Assembly (NCBI GenBank): GCA_037179385.1
Contig: CM074179.1
Span: forward strand, 36,755,224-36,819,223
Direction of reading: 5' to 3'
DNA length: 64,000 bases
DNA from: Holothuria scabra
Taxonomy: Eukaryota > Echinodermata > Holothuroidea > Aspidochirotida > Holothuriidae
Positions 47,401 through 54,260 of the stretch are shown in pieces. Numbering within the stretch: position 1 is the stretch's first letter; the number at the start of each line of letters is the position of its first letter. The translations under genes and the position numbers were made by a program. The notes under the pieces are model-generated. The model had not been told where the DNA came from, did no database searches, and saw only the letters and a program-made list of their open reading frames with translations.

Positions 47401-48932
47401 ATAATGAATTTAAAGGGGAAACCCCTTTTTTACAGCTCAATAAACTACACATTCTCATCTATACTATCATGCGGGTCATGTTCAGGGGTTTCAGGGGTCA
47501 CCACTTTCAGTGATGTCATCGGTGAGGGTTTCCTCTCATGTTGTAGGTGTCAGCCATTCCTAGTACTCACCAAAACCGTGTTACATAAAAACCATACTCT
47601 TAATGGGTGGGGAGTGTTGGGGACACTGTAGCTGCATGGTGCCTGGATTTTTTGTGAACTGTTGCTGTATAGATACCTGGATATTTTACTCAATGGTTCT
47701 TGACTAAGTTGTTGACAGTTGTTGTATTGAGCCAGGGAGTTGCTAGAGAAGGAGAAACAACACGTTCTATAGTCTCTTTGAGGCAATGTTGGTTTCCAGC
47801 GATAATCTTGCTTTTATCCGCCAAATTCTTATCCCAATTCTTAGATAAACAAAGATTTTAGACAAATTATCAAAATTCCAATGGAGAGACGTATTCCTAA
47901 CACTCTACTCGTTAACATTTTGTTGCCAGTCGTCATGGAAAATTGTGAAATTGATGTCATTTGACGCTATCCGAGACGCAACCCATTGTTTCATTTGAAG
48001 ACAGCAACAATTTCCCTGCAAATTACTTTAATTTTATTGTTTCTTAATGATGGCAAAATTGTTTATATCTGAGGTAAAGGTATAGACTTGAACAATGCTT
48101 CCATCTAATGACGAAAGGGGAGCAATTGAAGCACCTAGTTTAATCGTTTGTTCCCAGTCGTTCTATAGAAATTGTTATTTTAAGCTTTGCCATTGGCAGA
48201 GACAAACCTCTATATCAAAGGATACACAGACAATGCCATTGTTTAAGGATTACGCGAAGGAGAATGGAAGAAATGATTATTAAAAGGTCTTAGTCACAAG
48301 AGATTTAACAATAGAAACAAAGGGACCTGTCAATCAAATAGTGGTGCCTCAAAAGATATAATCTGTTTCAAGTACATATTGTCTGGAAAAATTTGTTCGT
48401 TGTATCTCCCTCTCTAGCAACCCCCTGATTGAGCAAAGTACATCACGGAATGAACATTGACATGTTCATTTGAGACAAGATTAAGAAAACATGTAGGCTT
48501 AATGGTTTGTATTTGCTTTGTAAGGGATATTCTTCTCACTGTGTATTGTATTGATTTATCTTGTTTTTCTGGTGACTATTAGTTAGATGTTCTCCTCTAT
48601 TGTTTCACTTTCAGGTTGGGATAAATCTTCCAGAATACCTTGGTAATTTGGAGAAAGATGGAGGGAGAAAACAGCCCTTTGTACTTTTACTTGGTGAAAA
48701 GCTGTCTCCTTCGCAAGTCTTTGTTATTATCGAAAGGACTGCACTGCCACAGAACAGTGTTCTCAGTGCAGTTGATGCCTGCTTTAAGGCATTCCAGATT
48801 TTAAATTTTGAGTACCCACCAGCTTGCAAACCTGTGTGGGAATTTATCCAGCATGGGTGCTTTCAGCTTCCAGGTTGTGGCAGTATTACTTCCCTCACAC
48901 GATCTCTGTGTAGTGCGATCAGTTTAGATTGA
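35355..48932 (+). CDS. SAM-domain protein (SAMD3-like), ten exons, second protein of the inner CACTA element
   Basis: The exons are 35355-35421, 38220-38347, 41080-41286, 42623-42762, 43294-43378, 43683-43833, 44713-44900, 45863-46013, 46789-46916 and 48615-48932. All introns are GT-AG, all phases agree, and the sum is 1563 nt, or 520 residues plus TGA. Residues 1-65 form a SAM domain (FLLLDNEGLKEL, VGPRMKLQKYLREL). Residues 66-134 are an acidic, Ser/Thr-rich linker. About 135-260 hold the LLVSELIEVFGER, IIEEFPLVKDSIGEGYESFY and GFLELRLGNVRRK blocks that I associate with predicted SAMD3-like proteins of fish and invertebrates. The rest carries SQVKEYMAK and YPRLLDTPGM. The molecular function is unknown. 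SAM domains usually mediate protein-protein, sometimes RNA, contacts. By position it resembles TnpA of En/Spm. A host gene invaded by a transposon is the alternative. Confidence 0.8.
35440..36185. repeat. GCCTAGGC/TAGTAGTAG-rich tract in intron 1
   Basis: CCTAGGCCTAG-type palindromic words recur at least ten times (for example 35486-35512, 35812-35845 and 36103-36122), mixed with TAGTAGTAGTAG runs. Low-complexity, intron-confined sequence with no open frame of note. Confidence 0.7.
36916..38168. mobile_element. hAT-superfamily non-autonomous element with perfect 8-bp target duplication
   Basis: The ends are CAGGGTTGTTGA and, reverse-complemented, CAGAGTTGTTTGA. The 8-bp sequence CTTTTAAA is exactly duplicated at 36908-36915 and 38169-38176. 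Inside each end lie repeated GATTTTAATCA/GATTTAAATCA words. Eight-base duplication and CAG-starting ends are hallmarks of hAT. No hAT transposase is visible in the 1253 bp. It lies in intron 1 of the inner SAM gene, ending about 51 bp before exon 2, so it supplied nearly all sequence just upstream of the acceptor region. Confidence 0.88.
38220..38347 (+). CDS. Inner SAM gene exon 2
   Basis: Acceptor CCATTGTTTTCAG and donor CAG|gtattt; 128 nt, phase 1 to 0. It encodes ENMIDKESFLLLDNEGLKEL and VGPRMKLQKYLREL, the core and C-terminal helix of the SAM domain. The transposase ATG follows 62 nt after the donor. Confidence 0.82.
38410..40923 (+). CDS. CACTA (Tnp2-like) transposase with N-terminal C2H2 zinc finger
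   Basis: One uninterrupted 837-codon frame in intron 2 of the SAM gene. An N-terminal C2H2 finger uses C40, C45, H58 and H63. A preceding finger-like block (residues 5-27) has lost most ligands. An acidic linker follows (about 75-125). The core carries the order seen in the tnp2 family: YYDDIE with D308/D309, a mid-region VVGDNLG with D402, the CRKC knuckle at 422-425, MHDILEG at 485-491, KPKHHFMLHYP near 624-634, and WAMRFEAKH with E652. The last recalls the WMYPFER block of plant CACTA proteins. D308/D309, D402 and E652 are my candidates for the catalytic triad, unproven. The expected role is cutting and joining at CACTCT termini. The start Met aligns with the homologous ATG in the outer copy. 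No stops or frameshifts are seen. Confidence 0.8.
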   Translation: MGLVCFHWDNIIEGNLKELFKHFRSFSLIAGSEFTCYARCNQDGCQRTFKKSYCFKRHIRKQHRNCLDEDIIVNDLQNANGNFPVENNEEELELIFEGNVENENDANEDSDDDQDLLDERELKERSLMMVCRLKASSSVAQSTVATIVEDMSQIVEDIVCYLKESTERFLQRQHVDTRSESALQLFEQFELFKTPFHGIETDYKQIQYLLKSKKFIPPVEKEIALGYAQRTHSVTGEVLQVPMPYVFNYVPIKDNIKLLFETPDFRECLEEHQPSTDGVLRDFHDGQHCASHPLLNSPNTLQIILYYDDIEVTNPLSPKAGTHKLGAFYYTFKNVHPKHLSTLNHFYLAALFKSSDVTEFGYDSVLRPFVDELKELENTGIEINCENFEGTIKVGLAQVVGDNLGINTLFGFAQGFTANFLCRKCKVHRDNIRQDTRCQGLLRTKRNYNDDLELSNLPLTGIRSQCLLNELSSFHVVKNYAPDIMHDILEGISPLEMKLVLHHLISNGNFDLNTLNGRITSYNYGFSDNSNKPCIYSWQSLLNPDGSSGQNAAQMWALQRHIGVMIGDLIPENDEYWELILLLCDLMDIIFSPAITPGECAFLETLISEHHELFLELFPDRHLKPKHHFMLHYPLAALKIGPLIHYWAMRFEAKHNFFRRLSHIICNFKNITKSMAYRHQMYQCHQMLSRKTFKTASFELGPGSSTLLRALPDCNLLSNLLGMYPLFGDVFIAKWAKVYGITYRKGMMVAHSRPAELPVYGKIKEVIFLRESVNLILEKWETLYFKKHFHAYIVQPVQPIVTLVSTIDNLLDYHPLHAVRSYTPGDSNYYISPRYRI
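41080..41286 (+). CDS. Inner SAM gene exon 3
   Basis: Acceptor TTTCACCACAG, donor ATGTTT|gtgagt; 207 nt, phase 0 to 0. It encodes an acidic then serine-rich linker (TEDFDTDEDTQSTASPLASS) ending in a basic KRMKF stretch that could be a nuclear signal. Absent from the outer copy. An alternative acceptor lies 12 nt upstream. Confidence 0.65.
41321..41326 (+). terminator. Candidate intronic polyadenylation signal
   Basis: A canonical AATAAA 35 nt after exon 3 and about 400 nt after the transposase stop. It could end a transcript that includes the transposase ORF, leaving the longer transcript for the SAM protein. There is no direct support. Confidence 0.35.
42004..42480. repeat. Interspersed repeat in intron 3 (TTAAAGGGG end)
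   Basis: It starts TTAAAGGGGAAGTG and shares ordered blocks with 12236-12672, including TTTCAGACTGTTGT and TTTACCTGCTCATA. Probably a non-autonomous DNA transposon. The right end is not clear. Confidence 0.45.
42623..42762 (+). CDS. Inner SAM gene exon 4
   Basis: Acceptor TTGTTGTTTCAG, donor GAAAG|gtaagt; 140 nt, phase 0 to 2. It encodes EELTSGLLSGKCRRKMVQLL and VSELIEVFGER, a helical segment typical of SAMD3-like proteins. Confidence 0.75.
43294..43378 (+). CDS. Inner SAM gene exon 5
   Basis: Acceptor CACTTTGCAAG, donor GGCTAT|gtaagt; 85 nt, phase 2 to 0. It encodes IKIQLAKKIIEEFPLVKDS and IGEGY, continuing the conserved block of exon 4. Read-through open sequence past the donor is intron. 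Confidence 0.73.
43683..43833 (+). CDS. Inner SAM gene exon 6
   Basis: Acceptor TTCATTGAAATAG, donor CTCTG|gtaagt; 151 nt, phase 0 to 1. It encodes ESFYTPGSAKHPACGFLELR and LGNVRRKS, the arginine-rich end of the conserved SAMD3-like block, then a polar linker. The polypyrimidine tract is weak. Confidence 0.72.
44713..44900 (+). CDS. Inner SAM gene exon 7
   Basis: Acceptor TGTTTTTGTAG, donor GGCATG|gtaagt; 188 nt, phase 1 to 0. It encodes ISWLKSNRQPISQVKEYMAK and YPRLLDTPGM. It has a clear counterpart in the outer copy at 32993-33183. Confidence 0.78.
44954..45323. mobile_element. hAT-like MITE in intron 7
   Basis: The ends are CAGGGAGTTGTCAGTGAAAG and, reverse-complemented, CAGGGAGTTGTCAGGGAAGG, followed on both sides by AGATCCAA. 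The flanks share ATTATTT (44947-44953 and 45324-45330), a 7-bp duplication that may be 8 bp with one changed base. No coding capacity. The same family as 47733-48427. Confidence 0.78.
45863..46013 (+). CDS. Inner SAM gene exon 8
   Basis: Acceptor TTCTTTTTACAG, donor GAAG|gtaatt; 151 nt, phase 0 to 1. It encodes VEQDFKIMYPTKENKLYEVW and a second tryptophan helix. Same length and phases as the outer counterpart at 31237-31387. Confidence 0.78.
46789..46916 (+). CDS. Inner SAM gene exon 9
   Basis: Acceptor GATTTTTTTTTTCAG, donor CAACCA|gtaagt; 128 nt, phase 1 to 0. It encodes VLPYVLPTGTMTSGKKRIK and SFIDVQP, matching the outer exon at 30689-30819. Confidence 0.76.
46983..47219. mobile_element. 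Short TIR element in intron 9
   Basis: Inverted ends CTGAGGTAGAAATG and, reverse-complemented, CTGAGGTAGAAAATC. The 237-bp interior has no coding capacity. No clear target duplication was found, so the superfamily is unassigned. Confidence 0.5.
47733..48427. mobile_element. hAT-like non-autonomous element in intron 9
   Basis: The ends are CAGGGAGTTGCTAGAGAAGG and, reverse-complemented, CAGGGGGTTGCTAGAGAGGG. The flanks share ATTGAGC (47726-47732 and 48428-48434). 695 bp, no transposase. It belongs with 44954-45323 by its ends and by the same 7-bp flank pattern. Confidence 0.78.
48615..48932 (+). CDS. Inner SAM gene exon 10 (terminal)
   Basis: Acceptor TTGTTTCACTTTCAG; open in phase 0 for 105 codons to TGA at 48930-48932. 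It encodes VGINLPEYLGNLEKDGGRKQ, SQVFVIIERTALPQNS and a cysteine-containing C-terminus. It aligns with the outer exon at 29883-30203. No AATAAA was seen up to the element end; ATTAAA occurs near 50737 and 50866. Confidence 0.8.
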   Translation, partial: VGINLPEYLGNLEKDGGRKQPFVLLLGEKLSPSQVFVIIERTALPQNSVLSAVDACFKAFQILNFEYPPACKPVWEFIQHGCFQLPGCGSITSLTRSLCSAISLD

Positions 48933-51047
48933 CAGGGATTTTGTTTGTTTTTTTTTTTTTTTTTTGGTTTGTTTTGTTTCATCTTTCGTGTGCTACATTC
49001 AAACATGTTGTTGGTTGGTGCTTTTCTTTTAGTATTAAGATTGCTGTTGCAATCGTTGATGTTATGCAGGGTCACCTTGAGGTTTTGCAGACCCACAATT
49101 TGTTTGAATTATAGAAAAAAAATCTATTACAGAACTGTTACAGTGTCAATGCACTCAGTCTCAGATGTATTGTAGGTTTGTTTATTTTGCAGCCAATATA
49201 ATCCTCAGTCTTTATTTTGAGTTAGTGAAGAGATTTATAAAAGGGGTCATTCCTTGTCAAATCACCTAATTGAAACAAAAGAAATCTCTGAAAGTTTCAT
49301 TCTGGTTTTCTCTGTATGCCAGACAACTATCTCAAGAAATTAAGGGCTCTGGGTATTACACTAACAGAGATATTGATCCCTAAACTTGGCGAATCGTGTG
49401 ACGAAAATAGTAAAAAAAGGAAAATTTGGGCCACTATAGGAAGCCATAACTCCACTAAACAACATTTGAAAAGCTTCATATTACAGGAACCTGTTTTATG
49501 GGATAGTTTAATTATGTTTATATCATTACATGCTGGTGGGTTAAGCATTTGCTGAGAAATTGGTCCTTAAAATTGACAAAAAAGGCAAAGTGTCATTTTG
49601 CCCCTGATTTGCAAAATTTCAACAAATTTTAATTCGGTCAAAATTGGAGAAATTTCACTAAAATTTTCAGGAGATGCTTTTTTATCACTGTCTACACATA
49701 CAAATATTTTGGGAATTTTTTCGAGCAACAGCCTCCGGGATTTGACATGGAATGACCCAAAGGTTAGAGAAGGCTTTCAGACTAAAAAAAAAAACACACA
49801 ATGCTTTATACAACTTACATTACTGCCTTGATCTGTAAGCAATCCGTCTATTAAAACAGATCCGTGTATTCCATCCAGTCCATTTAGTATACAGTACTTG
49901 AAAGTTTATAGAGACTCTTATATATCTTGTATAATTTTAGACAAGGGAAATTTAGTTTACATAAAAAGTACTTATTTGTGGGCAACAATTTTGTCCTACG
50001 TTGATATTTTTTATCAAATGGTCTTCTATATTTTAGAAGGAAATCTGTCATGATATGAGGCTTTTCTTCTGCAGTATTACAATGAATATATATGCCAGCA
50101 GCATAAAAATACAAGGTGATTCTCAACCAGTACTGAGATATGAAAACCCTTTTCTTTGCAGTTTGTATGATCGCAATAAGAAACTTGCCGTCCATTGATG
50201 ATGCACCTGCATGCAAAGCTGTAGAACAAAAGATGTCACATGCACATGCATGCATGGTATTGCTGTATTTGATGGATCAGTGCTTCACAGCAGTGCCTGT
50301 TTTTTAGTACTGGACCTATATTTTTACAACATCCTGGCATTTATGTTTACCAGAATCTAGAATGCTTGTGTATGAACAAGATCTTTCAACAATGTTCCAT
50401 ACTTTATGTACCATTCGTAAATTAAATAGTTGGATTTTCTTTGTATTTGAGTGGAGGGTAGAGGGAAGGAATATTCTGATGTTTTTAAATGTTTTTATTT
50501 ATCATCATGAGAAACAACTCGTTCATTAATTTTGCCATTAGAACAACTCCCTTTTTGCATAAGAAAATGTTTTTAGGAGAGGAGGGATTGCAAACCTGGA
50601 TGATTTTGCAACCTGTAATACTGGTAAAAAGGAAGAGAGAGGAAGAGTTTGGGCAAACAGCTTTACACTGGTTTGAAATGCAAAGCATGTGTTCATCCAG
50701 TAAACTTGTTAAGCAGATATATGTTCATCTTAAATATTAAAAGACAGTAGTAGTATGCATAGCTCATGCAAAGATCAAGTTGTATAAATGTCAGTTAACT
50801 CAGAGAGGTTACTAACATACTGAAAAGTTCAAACTGGCATTTGTGGCTGCTTTTAATTCAGATTTATTAAAGTAGATATGTCCAACTCAGTTCAAGGCTT
50901 GATTTGTGTGTTTATTATTTCTTTTCTTTGACTTTCACAACTCACATGAAGCATCATGGACAGTAAAAGTGGTTACATAAAACCATTTCTAAAAAGATTT
51001 GAAATCGAAATGCATGTACTCTTGAAGCATACTGCAACCTTTCATAT
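48933..51047. other. 3' untranslated or non-coding part of the inner element
   Basis: About 2.1 kb between the SAM stop codon and the subterminal repeats. Open frames of up to 123 codons on either strand show no domain or homology that I recognise. The outer element has a comparable 2.1-kb non-coding tail. Confidence 0.5.
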
Positions 51048-51357
51048 ACACATTGTGTAAAATCTACACAACATTACCCAACAGCTGTGTACATGCTCCT
51101 ACCGGCGTTGTGTAGAAATGACACAATATTGTGTAGTTTTACTCAAGTTCCTGTGCAGTGTTTGCACGTGTTACTTATTTAACATTTGCACAACTGTTGT
51201 GTGAAAATTACACAACTGTTGAGTAAAATTACACATCAGCTGTGTAAAACAAATTTACACAACCATGTGTCATTTCTACACAACACGGGGTAGGTGCACT
51301 ATGTACACAGCTGTTGTGTAATTTTTTACACAACTTGTGAATTTTTTTTTTAGAGTG
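51048..51357. repeat. 3' subterminal repeat cluster of inner CACTA element
   Basis: Nine exact TTGTGTA or TACACAA words within about 310 bp, in both orientations, plus variants such as CAGCTGTGTAC. It ends TTTTTTTAGAGTG. The density and mixed orientation fit the binding-site clusters inside CACTA ends. Confidence 0.78.
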
Positions 51358-51861
51358 TACAATATTTATGAAGTATCATAGCTGACGCTGCACCTACAGA
51401 GTTCAGTAGTAAACATGACAATATGATCATACAGTATGGTATTTTGGTGTAAGTTTACAGTGTGTTACGCGTTGAACTATGCTGGCACATATGTAATTAC
51501 AACATTATGCCCTGTTTTTTTACCCTCCAATAGTCCCCATATCCAGTTTTGGGGTGAAAAAAAGACCAGTTTTGGGGTGAAAAAAAAAAAAAAAACAAGA
51601 CCAGTTTTGGGGTGAAAAAAACAAGACGGTTCACAGAGAAAGGGAAATTGTAGGGAACTGGGAACACTGAAGCAGATAGACAGGTTTCTAGGAGAAGAAA
51701 CAAAAATATATAAACTTTCTAAATATTAACATATTTTACATAGTAAAAAGGCTCGAGTCAGTGTAGCAAGTTCTGCAGTTTATATCAGTTGTGGTTTATA
51801 TTTTGGGCACTCTGGTGTTTGGTTGAAGAGTCAGTCATACTGTAGGTCTACAAATGGTGTC

Positions 51862-52695
51862 CGGTCAACTCGGCCCCTGAGACAACTCGGCCCCTGTACA
51901 ACTCGGCCACCGAGACATCTCGGCCACTATTGACATGCTATATTATGTATACTAACCAACTTGTGAGATTGCATTTTTGAGGAAATTTGCACAACCTAAC
52001 CTTCAGCTTTAAGAAATTGCTCAAAGTAGGCCTAAAACTAATTTGAAAATATAAGTGAAAATTTTTGAAAATGAACATTTCTTACTCTGTTTCTTGAATT
52101 ATGACAAGATTACATACCCAATCAATTAAGGCTGTAGTAAATGAATTAAAAAACAAAAAACACAACATAGGCCAACAATGTGAAAACATGACATTAATAC
52201 CTGTTTGCTTCAAGTTTAATTTTAACAGAAACATGTTTATTTCAAATTAATGCTGATGCGTATTTTTTAAACTTTGGTCAAGTAATTCAAGGCGTAATTC
52301 AGATATAATAATGGCGGGCTATGTGCATTGATTCGGTTTATATTCCATCTGTATAATATTGTTGTGGTTACAAAAGACAAAAGATAGAACTAACCAATTT
52401 TGGGCACTTGGCTCCACTCCGATCTGAGTTGGACTTTTTAAAGCCTGCTTCTGGTAGAGAGAACTGAGAAGTTCTGACCCTTTTCTTTGAAAACTGTGGA
52501 AGTTTCAGTACTTGTATTTCTAATATTATAGGGTAGTGCTTATTCAATGGTGGCCGAGTTGTCTCAGGGGCCGAGTTTCCAGGGGCCGAGTTGGTTCGGT
52601 GGCCGAGTTGTCCCGGGGCCGAGATGTCTCGGTGGCCGAGTTGTCCCAGGGGCCGAGATAACTGGGCCAAGTTGTCCCAGGGGCCGAGTTGACCG
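51862..52695. mobile_element. Foldback element with opposed GGCCGAGTTG arrays
   Basis: The left end CGGTCAACTCGGCCCCTGAG mirrors the right end, whose reverse complement reads CGGTCAACTCGGCCCCTGGG. The left arm holds four tandem copies of an ACAACTCGGCCACCGAG-like unit and the right arm about nine in reverse orientation, separated by about 600 bp of AT-rich sequence. 834 bp, non-coding. It lies in intron 1 of the outer SAM gene. Frames across the arrays give artefactual repeat proteins. Confidence 0.75.
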
Positions 52696-53024
52696 TAAAC
52701 CCTAACGTTACAAATTCCCTTTTTAACAAAATTAGACAAACAGGGCTAAAGTATGAAGCACACAGAAGTTAAGGACTATATTGATTAGGGCTTGACTAAA
52801 ATAAGGCAGTCTATGTAGTCTATCAATGCACCACGAATCAGTTTGCAACGCCTCGGCCTGGCCCATGTATACGGTAGAGGCAGCTTACGAATGATACAAA
52901 CTAACGCTAGGCCTAGCGGTAGGCACGGTAGGCCTATGTTAGGCTAACAGCGCCCGTTACTGGTATCCTGCTCCTAGACCTAGAAAGGCTCACTTCGCAG
53001 AAAGTCAGAAATTCTTCGACTTAC

Positions 53025-53091
53025 CTTCGAATGCACTCGACCACTCCATCAATCCCCATTCTTCTAATTTATTCTTGACGAAAGAATCCAT
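53025..53091 (-). CDS. Outer SAM gene exon 1
   Basis: ATG at 53091 (minus), 22 codons plus one base, donor GAAG|gtaagt. It encodes MDSFVKNKLEEWGLMEWSSA and two more residues, matching MDEFVSQKLEELGL of the inner exon 1. Length and phase are identical. It joins in frame to exon 2 at 34343-34473 over an intron of about 18.5 kb that now contains the inner element. Confidence 0.72.
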
Positions 53092-53129
53092 TTTCTCTCT
53101 TCAAATCTGGAAACTTAGTAAGTTAGCAA

Positions 53130-53205
53130 GTAACTTTCGGTGCTGCACCGCGCGTGTTAACGGGAAAGTTACGTACATAATCGACGTACGTACGTACGTG
53201 TACAC
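53130..53205 (-). promoter_or_regulatory. Candidate promoter of the outer SAM gene
   Basis: Read on the minus strand, GTACGTACGT is followed by AACTTTCCCGTTAAC (E2F-like), GTGCAGCACCG, and then the ATG. GTACGTACGT recurs upstream of the other two exon-1 candidates. Function is inferred. Confidence 0.3.
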
Positions 53206-53362
53206 GTATTTACATGTATGGCCACACTCTACTGTACTGGATCACGAAAATAGGGCTTAGCATATCAGCCGCATATGCACTCCGCAGCTCGATATCTAAA
53301 TATGCATAAGTCACGTGCTATTTGTCACCAATCGAATGTTATCATTTACTTTGACATTTAAG

Positions 53363-53481
53363 ATTGGGTCAGCCTATGACAACTGCTTGGGTCGCTGTTT
53401 ATAATTCTCAACCCAAACGGGGTCACGTAACCTGTTACCCTTAGTTTGGGTCATGAACGTGACCCAAGTGTTTTAAGGGTG
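53363..53481. repeat. Subterminal repeats, 5' end of outer CACTA element
   Basis: Three TTGGGTC and one GACCCAA word within 120 bp of the TTTTAAGGGTG terminus, matching the words at 27770-28016. Confidence 0.7.
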
Positions 53482-53813
53482 TAAGCCCCTGCACTGGAAT
53501 GTAGGATTATTTTTTTTTTTATAAATGTCGTAAAAAAAAACAGAGGAATGCCCACCTGCCTCAAAAGGTTTTACTGAAAGATGGTCATTAAAGGTGTCCA
53601 ATCCACCAAACCGGGATTATTGTAATGAAATCAGGCACACCCGCGTGCACACCAAAGCGTAAACAAAAAGTAGACCCTCTTCATGTACCATGCACGTCGT
53701 ACCTTACCTCATCGTTGATCCGGCGAGCATTTACACTACAGATAAGATCGCCTGCGCGGGGTCTGATCCTACCCCTTTACTAGGATCAAAGTCGAGCGAT
53801 CAGATCCGGGCCA

Positions 53814-53915
53814 GGGGCTCATTCCACAAAGACAAATCCTAAGTTTGATTCCCCATACTTAAATCAACAGTAAATCATACTTAAGATTGTGCGTAACTCT
53901 TTGTAGAACGGGCCC
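53814..53915. mobile_element. Short palindromic MITE
   Basis: Left GGGGCTCATTCCACAAAG and right CTTTGTAGAACGGGCC are nearly complementary, and the centre is also palindromic (CATACTTAAATCA and its complement). It appears to sit inside a larger repeat that has ATTTACACTACA and ATTCACACTACA on either side. Confidence 0.6.
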
Positions 53916-53985
53916 GTTTTCTGCATTCACACTACAAATTTGATCTCGAGCAGTGGATCAGATTCCGCGCAGGCACCCGGAATGC

Positions 53986-54207
53986 CGTGGCGGAGCTACT
54001 ACGAACGGGCGGTTGTCCCCTTGACGGACTCAACTTGCCTTTCAGCGCCCTTTTTACTCTTTTTACCGCATTGAGGCATATGTATGTACCTACCTAAAAG
54101 CTCCCCTAGAGCCTATTTTTGCCCCCTCTTACCAAATCTTCAAGCTTTGAAGCGCCCCTACAAGCCATTCTTGGCCCCTCTGAATGAATTCCCTTCCTCC
54201 ACCACTG
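53986..54207. mobile_element. TIR element of the GTGGCGGAGC family
   Basis: Left CCGTGGCGGAGC and right, reverse-complemented, CAGTGGTGGAGG, with C-rich GCCCC words inside. Related ends occur at 58501 (AGTGGCGGAGCTGCC) and, inverted, near 60070-60092. Non-coding. The family was identified by eye only. Confidence 0.45.
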
Positions 54208-54260
54208 CCTGAATGTACAGGTTCAATCCCCCCCCCCCCCCCTGCGCATGCCACTGAGAT

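Larger units (their letters stand above)
34820..51357 (+). mobile_element. Inner CACTA transposon with intact SAM gene and intronic transposase
   Basis: Left terminus CACTCTAAAA; right terminus, reverse-complemented, CACTCTAAAA (10-bp exact inverted repeats). TA flanks both sides (34818-34819 and 51358-51359), consistent with a 2-bp duplication. Dense TTGTGTA/TACACAA subterminal words lie inside both ends. The 16.5-kb interior encodes a ten-exon SAM protein (35355-48932) and an 837-codon transposase in its intron 2. It lies inside intron 1 of the outer element's SAM gene, in opposite orientation, so it arrived later. Its introns have since received hAT and foldback insertions, so it is not brand new. 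Confidence 0.78.
27770..53481 (-). mobile_element. Outer CACTA transposon carrying a SAM gene, interrupted by the inner element
   Basis: Left terminus CACTCTTAATACA; right terminus, reverse-complemented, CACCCTTAAAACA (11 of 13 alike). Both ends are flanked by TA (27768-27769 and 53482-53483) and are followed inward by palindromic TTGGGTC/GACCCAA subterminal repeats. The cargo is read on the minus strand: SAM exon 1 at 53025-53091, exon 2 at 34343-34473, a broken transposase, and exons matching 7-10 of the inner gene. Removing the inner element and its 2-bp duplication leaves about 9.2 kb. Several further elements (foldbacks at 29314, 31805 and 51862) sit inside. The coding damage argues that it is no longer autonomous. 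Confidence 0.72.

Noticed and set aside
35355..48932. SAM gene as an ordinary host gene with a transposon in its intron
   Set aside because: Both copies have the transposase at the same intronic spot and both gene copies are bracketed by CACTA termini with TA flanks. A shared mobile unit explains this better, although it is not proven.
52368..52739. 123-codon minus-strand frame with RPLGQLGHR-type repeats
   Set aside because: It is a translation of the tandem GGCCGAGTTG array in the foldback element.
34343..53091. Assembly artefact: an inverted duplication making two SAM genes
   Set aside because: The two copies differ at many residues, have different intron contents, different subterminal repeats and separate termini, so they are distinct elements.
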